Source: JAGPHI01 sp036661035 (GTDB lineage: Bacteria; Bacillota; Clostridia; Oscillospirales; Ruminococcaceae). Taken from it: DNA of 35,932 bases. The notes below the pieces were generated by a model that saw nothing but the letters and a program-made list of their open reading frames with translations, ran no database searches and was not told the origin of the DNA. The position numbers and the translations under genes were made by a program. Of the stretch, positions 22,562 to 30,943 are shown in pieces. Where the stretch lies: assembly GCA_036661035.1 (NCBI GenBank), contig JAVWZM010000017.1, forward strand, positions 1 to 35,932, in the 5' to 3' direction. Positions within the stretch are counted from its first letter, which is position 1; each line of letters opens with the position of its first letter.

Positions 22562-24850
22562 ATGAGTATTGGCAAAAGCATTACGCGTGTAGACGCGTAC
22601 GAAAAGGTAACAGGCGGCGCAAAATACACAGACGATTTGCTGCCTAAGGGTGCGCTATATGCCAAGGTGGTACATAGCACAATCGCAAACGGGCTTGTAA
22701 AAAGCATGGATATATCCGAGGCGGAAAAAGTGGAGGGTGTAGTAAAAATCTTCACCTGCTTTGACGTGCCAGATATCCAGTTTCCTACGGCAGGTCACCC
22801 ATGGAGCGTAGAGACGGCGCATCAAGACATTGCAGACCGCAAGCTTTTAAACCGCCGTGTGCGCATTTACGGCGACGACATAGCAGCTATTGTGGCTGAA
22901 AACAACGTTGCGGCAGATAGAGCCGCAAGGCTTATTAAAGTGGAATACGAGGAATATCCCGTATATATCACCACTCAAGACGCAATGGTAGAGGGTGCTG
23001 TAAATATCCACGACGAAAAGCCGGGCAACGTTATTGTACATAGCAAATGGGCAAACGGCACCGAAAGCTTTGAGGACGCAATAAAAGGCGAGGACGTGCA
23101 GATATTTGAAGATAAATACAAAACACAAACGGTGCAGCACTGCCATATAGAGCCGCCCATTTCCTATGCTTATATGGAAAAGAACCGTGTTATCGTAGTT
23201 TCTTCAACACAGATACCACATATTATGCGCAGGGTAATCGGGCAGGCACTGGGTATTCCCTTTGGCCGTATTCGCGTAATAAAGCCATATATCGGTGGCG
23301 GATTTGGCAACAAGCAAGACGTGCTTTACGAGCCGCTTAACGCATATTTATCTATGCAGCTTGGCGGACGCCTTGTGAAGTTGGAAATTTCTCGCGAGGA
23401 AACAATGGCATGCACACGTGTGCGCCACGCAATAGAATTTGACGTTAAAACGGCAGTGCGTCCAAACGGGCGCATGGTAGCGCGTGCAGTTACTGCTATA
23501 TCCAACCAAGGCGGATATGCAAGCCACGCCCACGCCATAGCCGCTAATGCCACAAACGAGTTTCGCCATTTGTATCAAGAAGAAAAATGCATGCAGGGCG
23601 ACGCATATACAGTGTATACCAATATCGCCACAGGCGGCGCAATGCGCGGCTACGGTATTCCGCAGGCAAGCTTTGCCCAAGAAAGCCATATGGACGACAT
23701 TGCAAAGGCACTTAACATGGATCCTATTGAGCTGCGCCTTGCAAACTGCATGAAGCTTGGCTATGCAGATCCGGGCACAAATATCAAATGCTATACAACA
23801 GGCCTTGAGGAATGTATGCGCAAAGGCAAAGAATATATCCACTGGGACGAAAAGCGCAAGGAATACGCAAAAGACAAGGGCGATATCCGCCGCGGCGTAG
23901 GCATGGCGATATTCAGCTACAAAACAGGCGTATATCCCATATCCCTTGAAACCTCCTCTGCGCGCATGGTGCTAAACCAAGACGGCTCTGCCCAAGTGCA
24001 GATGGGCGCCACAGAAATAGGCCAAGGCGCAGACACGGTGTTTAGCCAAATGGCAAGCGACGAAAGCGGTATACGCCTTGAAGATATACATATTGTATCT
24101 ACGCAGGATACCGACATTACCCCCTTTGACACAGGCGCATACGCCAGCCGCCAAACCTATGTTTCGGGCATGGCAATTAAAAAAACAGCGGCTTTGTTTA
24201 AAGAAAACATTTTAAAATTTGCAAACGGCCTTACAGGGCGAGAGATAGATACACTTGATGTTGTAAACAGCAATGTTGTGTTTAAAGCAGATGGGTGCGT
24301 TTTGATGAGCCTTGAAAGCCTTGCAATGGAAGCCTTTTACAGCCTTAAAAAATCTCAGCATATCACCGCCGAGGCAACACATCATTGCACAAACAACACA
24401 TATTCCTTCGGCGCAACCTTTGCCGACATAGAGGTGGATATTCCTCTTGGCAAAATAAAAATCAACGACATTATCAACATTCACGATAGCGGCGTGTTGA
24501 TAAACCCGAAGCTTGCCGAGGCGCAGGTACACGGCGGTATGAGCATGGGGCTTGGCTACGCCTTAGGCGAGCAACTTTTGTTCGACAATAAGGGCCGCGC
24601 GCTCAATGATAATCTTTTGGATTACAAGCTGCCAACGGCAATGGACACACCGGAGCTGAATGTAGATTTTGTGCAAACTGTGGATCCAACAGGGCCATAT
24701 GGCAACAAATCCTTGGGCGAGCCGCCGGCAATATCTCCGTCGGGCGCAGTACGCAACGCGCTTTTGCACGCAACAGGAGTGGCTGTAAATACCTTGCCGC
24801 TTAATCCGCAGAAGCTTGTAGAACATTTTACCGCCGCAGGGCTTTTATAG
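22562..24850 (+). CDS. xdhA: xanthine dehydrogenase, molybdopterin-binding subunit
   Basis: A 762-residue large subunit of the xanthine oxidase family, binding the molybdenum-pterin cofactor. STQ217, GGGFGNKQ (245-252), MRGYG with Arg362 and GEPP with the catalytic Glu720 line up with the bovine active-site segments. The residue equivalent to bovine Glu802 is Gln252, as I recall for bacterial XdhA enzymes. The ATG at 22562 is fixed by AGGAGG 7 bases upstream; the frame runs 20 codons further without support. With the FAD and 2Fe-2S subunits that follow it forms the three-subunit enzyme oxidising xanthine (or hypoxanthine) to urate. Guanine deaminase upstream makes a purine substrate very likely. 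Confidence 0.93.
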   Translation: MSIGKSITRVDAYEKVTGGAKYTDDLLPKGALYAKVVHSTIANGLVKSMDISEAEKVEGVVKIFTCFDVPDIQFPTAGHPWSVETAHQDIADRKLLNRRVRIYGDDIAAIVAENNVAADRAARLIKVEYEEYPVYITTQDAMVEGAVNIHDEKPGNVIVHSKWANGTESFEDAIKGEDVQIFEDKYKTQTVQHCHIEPPISYAYMEKNRVIVVSSTQIPHIMRRVIGQALGIPFGRIRVIKPYIGGGFGNKQDVLYEPLNAYLSMQLGGRLVKLEISREETMACTRVRHAIEFDVKTAVRPNGRMVARAVTAISNQGGYASHAHAIAANATNEFRHLYQEEKCMQGDAYTVYTNIATGGAMRGYGIPQASFAQESHMDDIAKALNMDPIELRLANCMKLGYADPGTNIKCYTTGLEECMRKGKEYIHWDEKRKEYAKDKGDIRRGVGMAIFSYKTGVYPISLETSSARMVLNQDGSAQVQMGATEIGQGADTVFSQMASDESGIRLEDIHIVSTQDTDITPFDTGAYASRQTYVSGMAIKKTAALFKENILKFANGLTGREIDTLDVVNSNVVFKADGCVLMSLESLAMEAFYSLKKSQHITAEATHHCTNNTYSFGATFADIEVDIPLGKIKINDIINIHDSGVLINPKLAEAQVHGGMSMGLGYALGEQLLFDNKGRALNDNLLDYKLPTAMDTPELNVDFVQTVDPTGPYGNKSLGEPPAISPSGAVRNALLHATGVAVNTLPLNPQKLVEHFTAAGLL

Positions 24851-24862
24851 GGAGGAATGGCT

Positions 24863-25750
24863 ATGTACGATATAGAAAATATTATAATTGCAAAAACTGT
24901 ACCCGAGGCCATTGACGCTCTTTGTGCCGATGAAAACGCCGTGATTATTTCCGGCGGCAGCGACGTACTGATTAAAATTCGCGAGGGCAAGCTTGCAGGC
25001 AGCCGTCTTATCAGTATACATGATATTAATGAATTAAAAGGCGTTTCCATGCAGGCAGACGGCACTATTGCCATAGGCGGAGCCACAAGCTTTGCGCATA
25101 TTACCGCAAGCGAAATTGTCAAAAAGCATATTCCGGCTCTTGGCGCCGCTGTAGACCAAGTGGGCGGCCCCCAGATACGCAATATCGGCACAATAGGCGG
25201 CAACGTATGCAACGGCGTAACCAGCGCAGACAGCGCATCTACCTTGTTCACCATGAACGCTGTTTTGCATCTTGTGGGTAAAAACGGCGAAAGGCTTGTG
25301 CCAATTGCAGAGTTTTACACAGGCCCCGGCCGCACACAGCGTGCCCACGACGAAATCTTGACAGAAATACTTATCCGCAAAGCCGATTACGAAGGCTTTG
25401 GCGCACATTATATCAAATATGCCCAGCGCAATGCCATGGATATAGCCACCTTAGGGTGCGCAGTAAACGTGCGCTTGTCGGCTGATAAAAAAACCATAGA
25501 GGACATACGCCTTGCCTTTGGCGTAGCGGGCCCCGTGCCCATGCGCTGTGCAGCGGCGGAAAACGCCATGAACGGCAAAGCCATTACACAAGAGCTTGTA
25601 TATTCTATAGGCGATATCGCCGCAGGCGAGGTAAGCCCACGCACAAGCTGGCGCGCATCAAAGGAATTTCGTATTCAATTAGTAAAAGAGCTTAGCCGCC
25701 GCGTGCTGCGGCAGGCAATTGGCAATGCAGGGGGTGCAGTAGATGCTTAA
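24863..25750 (+). CDS. xdhB: xanthine dehydrogenase, FAD-binding subunit
   Basis: A 295-residue middle subunit of the CO dehydrogenase/xanthine dehydrogenase FAD family. ISGGSDVLIKIREGKL (about 29-44) and VGGPQIRNIGTIGGNVCNG (about 100-118) are the two FAD-contact loops. It passes electrons from the Fe-S subunit to NAD+ or another acceptor. The ATG at 24863 is preferred to 24857 because GGAGG ends 7 bases before it but only 1 base before the other. It starts 12 bases after xdhA and overlaps xdhC by 8 bases. Confidence 0.93.
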   Translation: MYDIENIIIAKTVPEAIDALCADENAVIISGGSDVLIKIREGKLAGSRLISIHDINELKGVSMQADGTIAIGGATSFAHITASEIVKKHIPALGAAVDQVGGPQIRNIGTIGGNVCNGVTSADSASTLFTMNAVLHLVGKNGERLVPIAEFYTGPGRTQRAHDEILTEILIRKADYEGFGAHYIKYAQRNAMDIATLGCAVNVRLSADKKTIEDIRLAFGVAGPVPMRCAAAENAMNGKAITQELVYSIGDIAAGEVSPRTSWRASKEFRIQLVKELSRRVLRQAIGNAGGAVDA

Positions 25751-26225
25751 AGTAATTAATGTTACCATTAACGGTAAAAAAGTAGAAACAGCTGTAGATA
25801 CGCGCGACAGCTTGCTTGAAATGCTGAGAGGCCAAGGCCTTACAAGCGTTAAAAAAGGCTGCGAGGTTGGCGAATGCGGTGCATGCACCGTGCTTGTAGA
25901 CGGCGAGGCTGTGGATAGCTGCATTTATCTTGCGCTATGGGCAGACGGCAAAACAATATTAACCGTAGAGGGCTTAAAAAGCGCCGATGGCGAATTAAGC
26001 TTTATCCAAAAAGCGTTTATTGAAGAAGCGGCAGTACAATGCGGCTTTTGCACACCGGGGCTTATTATGACGGCTGTGGAAATAATCGGCACAGGCAAAC
26101 GCTATACACGCGAAGAACTGCGCAAGCTTATCAGCGGGCATCTTTGCCGCTGCACAGGCTACCAAAACATCTTAAACGCAATGGAGCGCATTGTGGAAGA
26201 AGCATATAAGGCAACAAACAAATAG
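25743..26225 (+). CDS. xdhC: xanthine dehydrogenase, 2Fe-2S subunit
   Basis: A 160-residue small subunit with two [2Fe-2S] clusters: the plant-ferredoxin-type set Cys40, Cys45, Cys48, Cys60 (GCEVGECGAC) and the helical-domain set Cys100, Cys103, Cys135, Cys137 (QCGFC and CRC). All eight ligands are present. It relays electrons from the molybdenum site to FAD. Its start overlaps the end of xdhB, so translation is coupled. The symbol follows the E. coli usage in which xdhC is the Fe-S subunit, not the XdhC maturation factor of other bacteria. Confidence 0.94.
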   Translation: MLKVINVTINGKKVETAVDTRDSLLEMLRGQGLTSVKKGCEVGECGACTVLVDGEAVDSCIYLALWADGKTILTVEGLKSADGELSFIQKAFIEEAAVQCGFCTPGLIMTAVEIIGTGKRYTREELRKLISGHLCRCTGYQNILNAMERIVEEAYKATNK

Positions 26226-26231
26226 TTTAAA

Positions 26232-26295
26232 GACATGCGCCGCCATAGGGCTTTTGCCAAACATATTGCAAAAAGCCGAATGGCGGCGCATAATA
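26232..26295 (+). other. long intercistronic hairpin before the modE-like gene
   Basis: ATGCGCCGCCAT (26235-26246) and ATGGCGGCGCAT (26280-26291) form a perfect 12-bp outer stem. Inside, GGCTTTTGC (26249-26257) pairs with GCAAAAAGCC (26268-26277) with one bulge. No T-run follows. The left arm ATGCGCCG-CCATAGG-GCTTT resembles the tail of the repeat at 21126-21145. It may be a repeat copy, an RNA-processing site or a regulatory leader. Confidence 0.55.
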
Positions 26296-26348
26296 TGCAC
26301 AGCGTTGTACTTCCTAAAGTATGACGGAATTATTAATGGGAGGCGCAA

Positions 26349-26708
26349 ATGCAAAAGCTTGCTTATCGGCTTAAAATTACACTTACGGGCGAAGAAAATT
26401 TTTTCGGCCCCGGCATAGTGGAAATATTACAGCGCACAGAGCAAAGCGGCTCTTTGCATGGGGCGTGCGCGGAAATGCACATGGCGTACAGCAAGGCTTG
26501 GCGCGTGCTTAAAAAAGCGGAAAAGGAGCTTGGCTTTGCGCTGCTGGAGGGCAAAGCAGGGGGCGCACACGGCGGCAAAAGCACAGTAACGCCAAAGGCA
26601 AAGGCTTTTTGTAAGCGGTACGAAGATTTTTGCACAGAGATTAATTCGGCGGCGCAAAAAGCATTTATAAATTTTACAAAAACAGGTGACGAAAATGAAA
26701 GAGATTAA
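26349..26708 (+). CDS. ModE-type N-terminal winged-helix regulator
   Basis: A 119-residue protein equal to the N-terminal DNA-binding half of ModE. LTGEENFFGPGIVEILQRTEQSGSL, CAEMHMAYSKAWRVLKKAEKELGF and GGKSTVTPKAKAFCKRYEDF match the LysR-like winged helix of that family. The C-terminal molybdate-binding (MOP) domains are absent, so it either senses molybdate differently or only binds DNA. GGGAGG lies 5 bases before the ATG. Its last 14 bases overlap the MoeA-like gene. Position between xdh and the cofactor genes points to control of molybdenum metabolism. Confidence 0.85.
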   Translation: MQKLAYRLKITLTGEENFFGPGIVEILQRTEQSGSLHGACAEMHMAYSKAWRVLKKAEKELGFALLEGKAGGAHGGKSTVTPKAKAFCKRYEDFCTEINSAAQKAFINFTKTGDENERD

Positions 26709-27717
26709 AACAGAAGATGCGGTAGGGCAAGTGCTTTGCCACGATTTAACGCAGATTATCAAGGGCGTTACTAAGGACGCGCGTTTTCGCAAGGGGCATA
26801 TAGTACAAGCTGAGGACATACCTGTTTTGCTTTCGATGGGTAAGGAAAACCTGTTTGTGTTCGAGGCGCAAAGCGGATTTATCCACGAGGACGAGGCGGC
26901 TTTACGCCTTTGCGCAATATGCAAGGGCGAAAACATGCAGAATAAGGATATTAAAGAAGGCAAAATAGAGCTTTTTGCCGATTGCGACGGCCTATTTTGC
27001 TACGACGATAAAGAGCTGTACGCCCTTAATGATATCGGGCAAATTTCCATTGCCGCCCGAGGCAATTATTTCCCTGTGAAAAAGGGTGATAAGCTGGCGG
27101 GCATGCGCGTGATACCCTTGATGATAGACGAAAAAGAGCTGGAAACAGCGGAAAATATTTGCAAATCGGAGCCGCTGTTCAAGGTGCTGCCATATAACGA
27201 AAAGCGTTTTGGCGTGGTGGCAACAGGCAGCGAAATAGCAAAAAAACGCATTGAAGATACTTTTTCGCCTGTGGTTATTGAAAAATTAAAAGAATTTGGC
27301 GGCGAATGTATCGGCGTTACACAGCCCGGCGACGAGCGAGATGTGATAGCGGCAGACATAAACGCATTTTTTGCCAAAGGTGCAGACCTTGTGCTTTGCA
27401 CAGGCGGCATGAGCGTGGACCCCGACGACCGCACACCTGCGGCTATACGCGCGGCAGGCGCAGAGATTATCTCTTACGGCGCACCGGTGCTGCCGGGGGC
27501 AATGTTTTTGGTGTCTTATCTTAACGGCAAGCCTGTGTTGGGCTTACCCGGCTGTGTAATGTTTGCAAAGCGCACAGTGCTGGACTTGGTTTTGCCGCGA
27601 GTATTTGCAAATTTGCCTGTAACTAAAGCGGATTTAACTAAAATGGGCGCAGGCGGTTTATGCTTAAACTGCGAATGTTGCCATTTTCCAAACTGTGGCT
27701 TTGGGCGCAGTATGTAA
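26695..27717 (+). CDS. MoeA-like molybdopterin-binding protein with Cys-rich tail
   Basis: A 340-residue protein of the MoeA/MogA superfamily. Residues 170-300 form the molybdopterin-binding domain (RFGVVATGSEI, DLVLCTGGMSVDPDDRTP, VLGLPGCVMF). The front part is shorter than in true MoeA (about 400 residues) and poorly conserved. The final residues hold a tight cluster Cys323, Cys326, Cys328, Cys329, His330, Cys334 (CLNCECCHFPNC), likely a metal or Fe-S site. I recall similar proteins next to molybdenum hydroxylase genes in Clostridia. It may insert Mo or carry the cofactor to xanthine dehydrogenase. The ATG at 26695 after AGGTGA is chosen over a GTG at 26686. Confidence 0.75.
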   Translation: MKEIKTEDAVGQVLCHDLTQIIKGVTKDARFRKGHIVQAEDIPVLLSMGKENLFVFEAQSGFIHEDEAALRLCAICKGENMQNKDIKEGKIELFADCDGLFCYDDKELYALNDIGQISIAARGNYFPVKKGDKLAGMRVIPLMIDEKELETAENICKSEPLFKVLPYNEKRFGVVATGSEIAKKRIEDTFSPVVIEKLKEFGGECIGVTQPGDERDVIAADINAFFAKGADLVLCTGGMSVDPDDRTPAAIRAAGAEIISYGAPVLPGAMFLVSYLNGKPVLGLPGCVMFAKRTVLDLVLPRVFANLPVTKADLTKMGAGGLCLNCECCHFPNCGFGRSM

Positions 27718-27747
27718 TAAAATAAACACTCTGCGAAAGGAAACAAA

Positions 27748-28218
27748 ATGGAATTAACACATATAGACGAAAACGGCAACGCCATTATGGTGGACGTATC
27801 AGCTAAAGACATAACAAGCCGCAAGGCAATTGCCGAGGGCAGCCTGCACGTATGCCCCGAGGTGTTTGCGGCTATCAGCGACGGCAAAAGCAAAAAGGGC
27901 GATATATTAGGCGTGGCGCGAGTGGCAGGCATTATGGCGGCGAAAAACACTTCAAGCCTTATCCCTCTTTGCCACCCACTGCCTATTTCAAAATGCACTA
28001 TAGATTTTGAAACAAATGCCGAAACATGCACTCTTAAAGCAATATGCGAGGTGTGCGTAACAGGGCGCACGGGCGTGGAGATGGAGGCAATAACGGGCGT
28101 TTCCCTTGCGCTTATTACGGTGTACGATATGTGCAAGGCTATAGATAAGGGCATGGTGCTTACGGATATTCATCTTGTGCATAAAGAGGGCGGAAAATCG
28201 GGTGTGTATAACGCGTAA
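27748..28218 (+). CDS. moaC: cyclic pyranopterin monophosphate synthase
   Basis: A 156-residue MoaC of normal length. It converts the MoaA product into cyclic pyranopterin monophosphate, the first pterin of molybdenum cofactor synthesis. Family segments: MVDVSAKDITSRKAIAEG, KGDILGVARVAGIMAAKNTS, LIPLCHPLPISK and GVEMEAITGVSLALITVYDMCKA, the last carrying the conserved DMCKA. Ribosome site GAAAGGAAA before the ATG. The gap to moaA downstream is 47 bases. Confidence 0.96.
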   Translation: MELTHIDENGNAIMVDVSAKDITSRKAIAEGSLHVCPEVFAAISDGKSKKGDILGVARVAGIMAAKNTSSLIPLCHPLPISKCTIDFETNAETCTLKAICEVCVTGRTGVEMEAITGVSLALITVYDMCKAIDKGMVLTDIHLVHKEGGKSGVYNA

Positions 28219-28265
28219 AACCGTTGCTTTTTACAAAACACACTCCGAATAAAAGGGGATAAATT

Positions 28266-29210
28266 ATGCTGGACAGCTATAATAGAGAAATAGAATACTT
28301 GCGAGTGTCGGTAACAGGACGCTGCAATCTAGCCTGTAAATATTGCCACCCACAGCAATGTGATGAGCATGTTTTAAGCTTTGACGAAATAGAAAAAATA
28401 TGCGCGGCGGCGGCTGAGCTTGGCATTAAGAAAATCCGTTTGACTGGCGGCGAGCCATTGGTGCGGCCAAATTTGCCAAAGCTTGTGTCGGCAATACATA
28501 ATATTAAAGGTGTGGAGCATATTGCCCTTACCACAAATGCGGTGCTTTTAAAAGAGCAATTGCCTGCGCTTTTAGCGGCAGGCATATCTAAAATAAATAT
28601 CAGCCTAGATACTTTAGATGCCGCTTTATTTAAAGAGATTACAGGCATGGATAAGCTTTCTGCGGTGCTTGAGGGCATAGAGGCGGCGGTAGAGGCGGGC
28701 GTGCAGGTACGCATAAACTGCGTGCCGCTGTACGAGCATTATCAAGAGCAGGTTAGCGAGCTTTGCTCCCTTGCCGATAGGCTGCGCGTGGATATTCGCT
28801 TTATAGAGCTGATGCCCATGGGCGATGCTCACGGGTTAAAAGGTGTTTCCAATAGCGAATTGCTGGAGCTTTTGAAAAAGCGATACAGCAATTGGCAAGC
28901 ACACGACAGATATCATTGTGACGGCCCTGCACAATATTACAGCTTTGAGGGCATAAAGGGGCGCATTGGCATGATTAGCCCCATGTCCCACGCTTTTTGC
29001 GGAGATTGCAACCGCATACGCCTTACGGCAGAGGGCTTTTTGCGCACATGCCTCGGCTCAGACGACGGTGTGGATTTAAAGGCGGTGCTGCAAAGCGGCG
29101 GCGATTTAAAAGAAGCAATTAAAAAAAGCGTATATGCAAAGCCGGCATGCCATCATTTTAACACAGCGCCATGTACAAGCGTAAAAAGCATGGCACAAAT
29201 AGGAGGATAA
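28266..29210 (+). CDS. moaA: GTP 3',8-cyclase
   Basis: A 314-residue radical SAM enzyme that starts molybdenum cofactor synthesis from GTP. The SAM cluster ligands are Cys20, Cys24 and Cys27 (CNLACKYC); the C-terminal GTP-binding 4Fe-4S cluster ligands are Cys245, Cys248 and Cys262 (CGDCNRIR...C). RLTGGEPLVR is the SAM-binding GGEP motif. It ends with the conserved Gly-Gly needed for activity in MoaA. AAAAGGGG precedes the ATG. The next gene begins 2 bases after its stop. Confidence 0.97.
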   Translation: MLDSYNREIEYLRVSVTGRCNLACKYCHPQQCDEHVLSFDEIEKICAAAAELGIKKIRLTGGEPLVRPNLPKLVSAIHNIKGVEHIALTTNAVLLKEQLPALLAAGISKINISLDTLDAALFKEITGMDKLSAVLEGIEAAVEAGVQVRINCVPLYEHYQEQVSELCSLADRLRVDIRFIELMPMGDAHGLKGVSNSELLELLKKRYSNWQAHDRYHCDGPAQYYSFEGIKGRIGMISPMSHAFCGDCNRIRLTAEGFLRTCLGSDDGVDLKAVLQSGGDLKEAIKKSVYAKPACHHFNTAPCTSVKSMAQIGG

Positions 29211-29212
29211 TT

Positions 29213-29647
29213 ATGGGAAAAGTAATAGCAGTGTGCCTTAGCGAAAAGCGCGGCACCCAAAAAGTGAATGTACATTCTGCGGTGTTTCGCCAAGGCTACG
29301 GCATAGAAGGCGATGCCCACGCAGGGGATTGGCACAGGCAGGTAAGCCTTTTGTCTTTCAATAAAATAGAAGAATTTCGCGCTCGCGGTGCAGAGGTGTG
29401 CGACGGTGCCTTTGGCGAAAACCTAGTGGTAGAGGGCATAGATTTTCGCAATTTGCCTGTGGGCACCCTTTTGCGAGTGGGGGACGTGCTGCTGCGCATG
29501 ACGCAGATAGGCAAGGAATGTCACCAAGGCTGTGAGATATTTAAAAAAATGGGCGATTGCATCATGCCCCGTGAAGGTGTGTTTTCCACAGTAGAGGTGG
29601 GCGGCACAATAAAAGAAGGGGATATCATGGAGGTGCTTAGCGTATGA
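29213..29647 (+). CDS. MOSC domain protein
   Basis: A 144-residue single MOSC domain, the C-terminal domain type of Moco sulfurases. GYGIEGDAHAGDWHRQVSLL (28-47) and FGENLVVEGID (67-77) are the family signatures. Cys103, Cys107 and Cys116 sit in GKECHQGCEIFKKMGDC, the region where sulfur-carrying cysteine lies. It probably handles or sulfurates the cofactor for xanthine dehydrogenase, which needs a terminal sulfide on Mo. AGGAGG precedes the ATG. The stop codon shares ATGA with mogA. Confidence 0.9.
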   Translation: MGKVIAVCLSEKRGTQKVNVHSAVFRQGYGIEGDAHAGDWHRQVSLLSFNKIEEFRARGAEVCDGAFGENLVVEGIDFRNLPVGTLLRVGDVLLRMTQIGKECHQGCEIFKKMGDCIMPREGVFSTVEVGGTIKEGDIMEVLSV

Positions 29648-30141
29648 CAATGAAAGCCGCAGTGCTTACAGCAAGCGACAAAGGCGCGGCAGGCACACGC
29701 CAAGACGAAAGCGGACGCATTTTGCAGGATATACTGCAAGAGAATGGCTATGAATTATGCGCTTATCGCCTGGTTTCGGACAATAAAGAGGAAATACAAA
29801 ATGCGCTTATAGAGCTTTGCGATAAAGAGCATGCAAACTTAATATTAACCACAGGCGGCACGGGCTTTTCCCCTCGCGACAATACGCCCGAGGCAACTAT
29901 GGCGGTTTCTCAGCGAAACGCACATGGCGTAGCCGAGGCAATACGCGCGTATTCCCTTTCCATTACACCGCGTGCCATGCTCTCGCGAGGGGTATCTGTG
30001 TTGCGCGGCGAATGTCTTATTGTAAATTTGCCGGGCAGCCCAAAGGCGGCAAAGGAATGTGCGGAATACATTTTGCCGTCAATAAAGCACGGCATCGAAA
30101 TATTAACAGGCAAAGCAGGCGAATGTGCCCGAAAAGAATAA
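29644..30141 (+). CDS. mogA: molybdopterin adenylyltransferase
   Basis: A 165-residue MogA/MoaB-type protein that activates molybdopterin by adenylation before metal insertion. AAVLTASDKGAAGTRQDESG at the start, LILTTGGTGFSPRDNTPEAT in the centre with the conserved TGGTG and D-x-TPEA, and LIVNLPGSPKAAKE near the end mark the family. It starts within the MOSC stop codon, with GGAGG 10 bases upstream. In many Clostridia MOSC and MogA are one fused protein; here they are adjacent but separate. Confidence 0.92.
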   Translation: MTMKAAVLTASDKGAAGTRQDESGRILQDILQENGYELCAYRLVSDNKEEIQNALIELCDKEHANLILTTGGTGFSPRDNTPEATMAVSQRNAHGVAEAIRAYSLSITPRAMLSRGVSVLRGECLIVNLPGSPKAAKECAEYILPSIKHGIEILTGKAGECARKE

Positions 30142-30161
30142 ATATACTCGGAGGAATAATC

Positions 30162-30917
30162 ATGTTTAAAAAAGTAATTAGTATACTAATGGTAATATCA
30201 ATGGCACTTGCGGCTGTAAGCTGCGGTGCAAAGCCCACGGAATTAACAGTGCTTGCGGCGGCAAGCCTTGCGGACGCAATGGACGAAATTATCGCGCAAT
30301 ATCAAGAGGAAAATAAAGTGAAAATCACTGTAAGCTACGGCGCGTCAGGCACTTTGCAGCAGCAGATAGAGCAAGGCGCACCTGCGGATTTGTTTATATC
30401 CGCAGGGCAAAAGCAAATGGACGCTTTAAAAGACGCAGGTCTTTTAGCCGACAGCGGCGCAAAACCCCTTTTGCAAAACCGTTTAGCACTTATAGTGCCA
30501 AAAGATGCGGCACCGATAAAAGATTTTGCCGAGCTTGAGAATGTTGGCAAAATAGCGGTTGGCGACGCAAAAAGCGTGCCGGCAGGTAAATATGCCCAAG
30601 AAGTTTTTGAAAAATTAGGGCTTTCGGATAAAATAAAAGACAAGCTGGTTTTTGCAAAAGATGTGCGCGAGGTGCTTTCTTGGGTAGAGGCAGGCAACGC
30701 AGATGCAGGGCTTGTGTACGAAACAGACGCGCTTATCAGCGACAAGGTACAGCTTTGTGCATTTGCGCCGGAGGGCAGCCATAAGCCTATTAAATATCCC
30801 CTTAGCGTTATAAAAGCAAGCAAAGAGCCAAAGGCGGCAGAAAGCTTTGCCACGTATCTCGAATGCGATAAGGCAAAAGAAATTTTTGTAAAATACGGCT
30901 TTACAATGGCGGAATAA
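30162..30917 (+). CDS. modA: molybdate ABC transporter binding protein
   Basis: A 251-residue lipoprotein: signal MFKKVISILMVISMALAAVSC with the lipidated Cys at 21. The mature domain has TVLAAASLADAMDEI, VSYGASGTLQQQIEQGAPADLF and DAGLVYETDA, the ModA oxyanion-binding segments with Ser residues ready to hold molybdate or tungstate. Ribosome site GGAGG lies 7 bases before the ATG. A 184-base gap holding a dispersed repeat separates it from modB. Confidence 0.95.
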   Translation: MFKKVISILMVISMALAAVSCGAKPTELTVLAAASLADAMDEIIAQYQEENKVKITVSYGASGTLQQQIEQGAPADLFISAGQKQMDALKDAGLLADSGAKPLLQNRLALIVPKDAAPIKDFAELENVGKIAVGDAKSVPAGKYAQEVFEKLGLSDKIKDKLVFAKDVREVLSWVEAGNADAGLVYETDALISDKVQLCAFAPEGSHKPIKYPLSVIKASKEPKAAESFATYLECDKAKEIFVKYGFTMAE

Positions 30918-30943
30918 TTAAAATAAAGCGCGCAAGCTTTAAT

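Noticed and set aside
26235..26340. Moco riboswitch before the modE-like gene
   Set aside because: The position is attractive, but I cannot align the known conserved blocks of the Moco motif; only the large hairpin is certain. Kept as an open structural finding.
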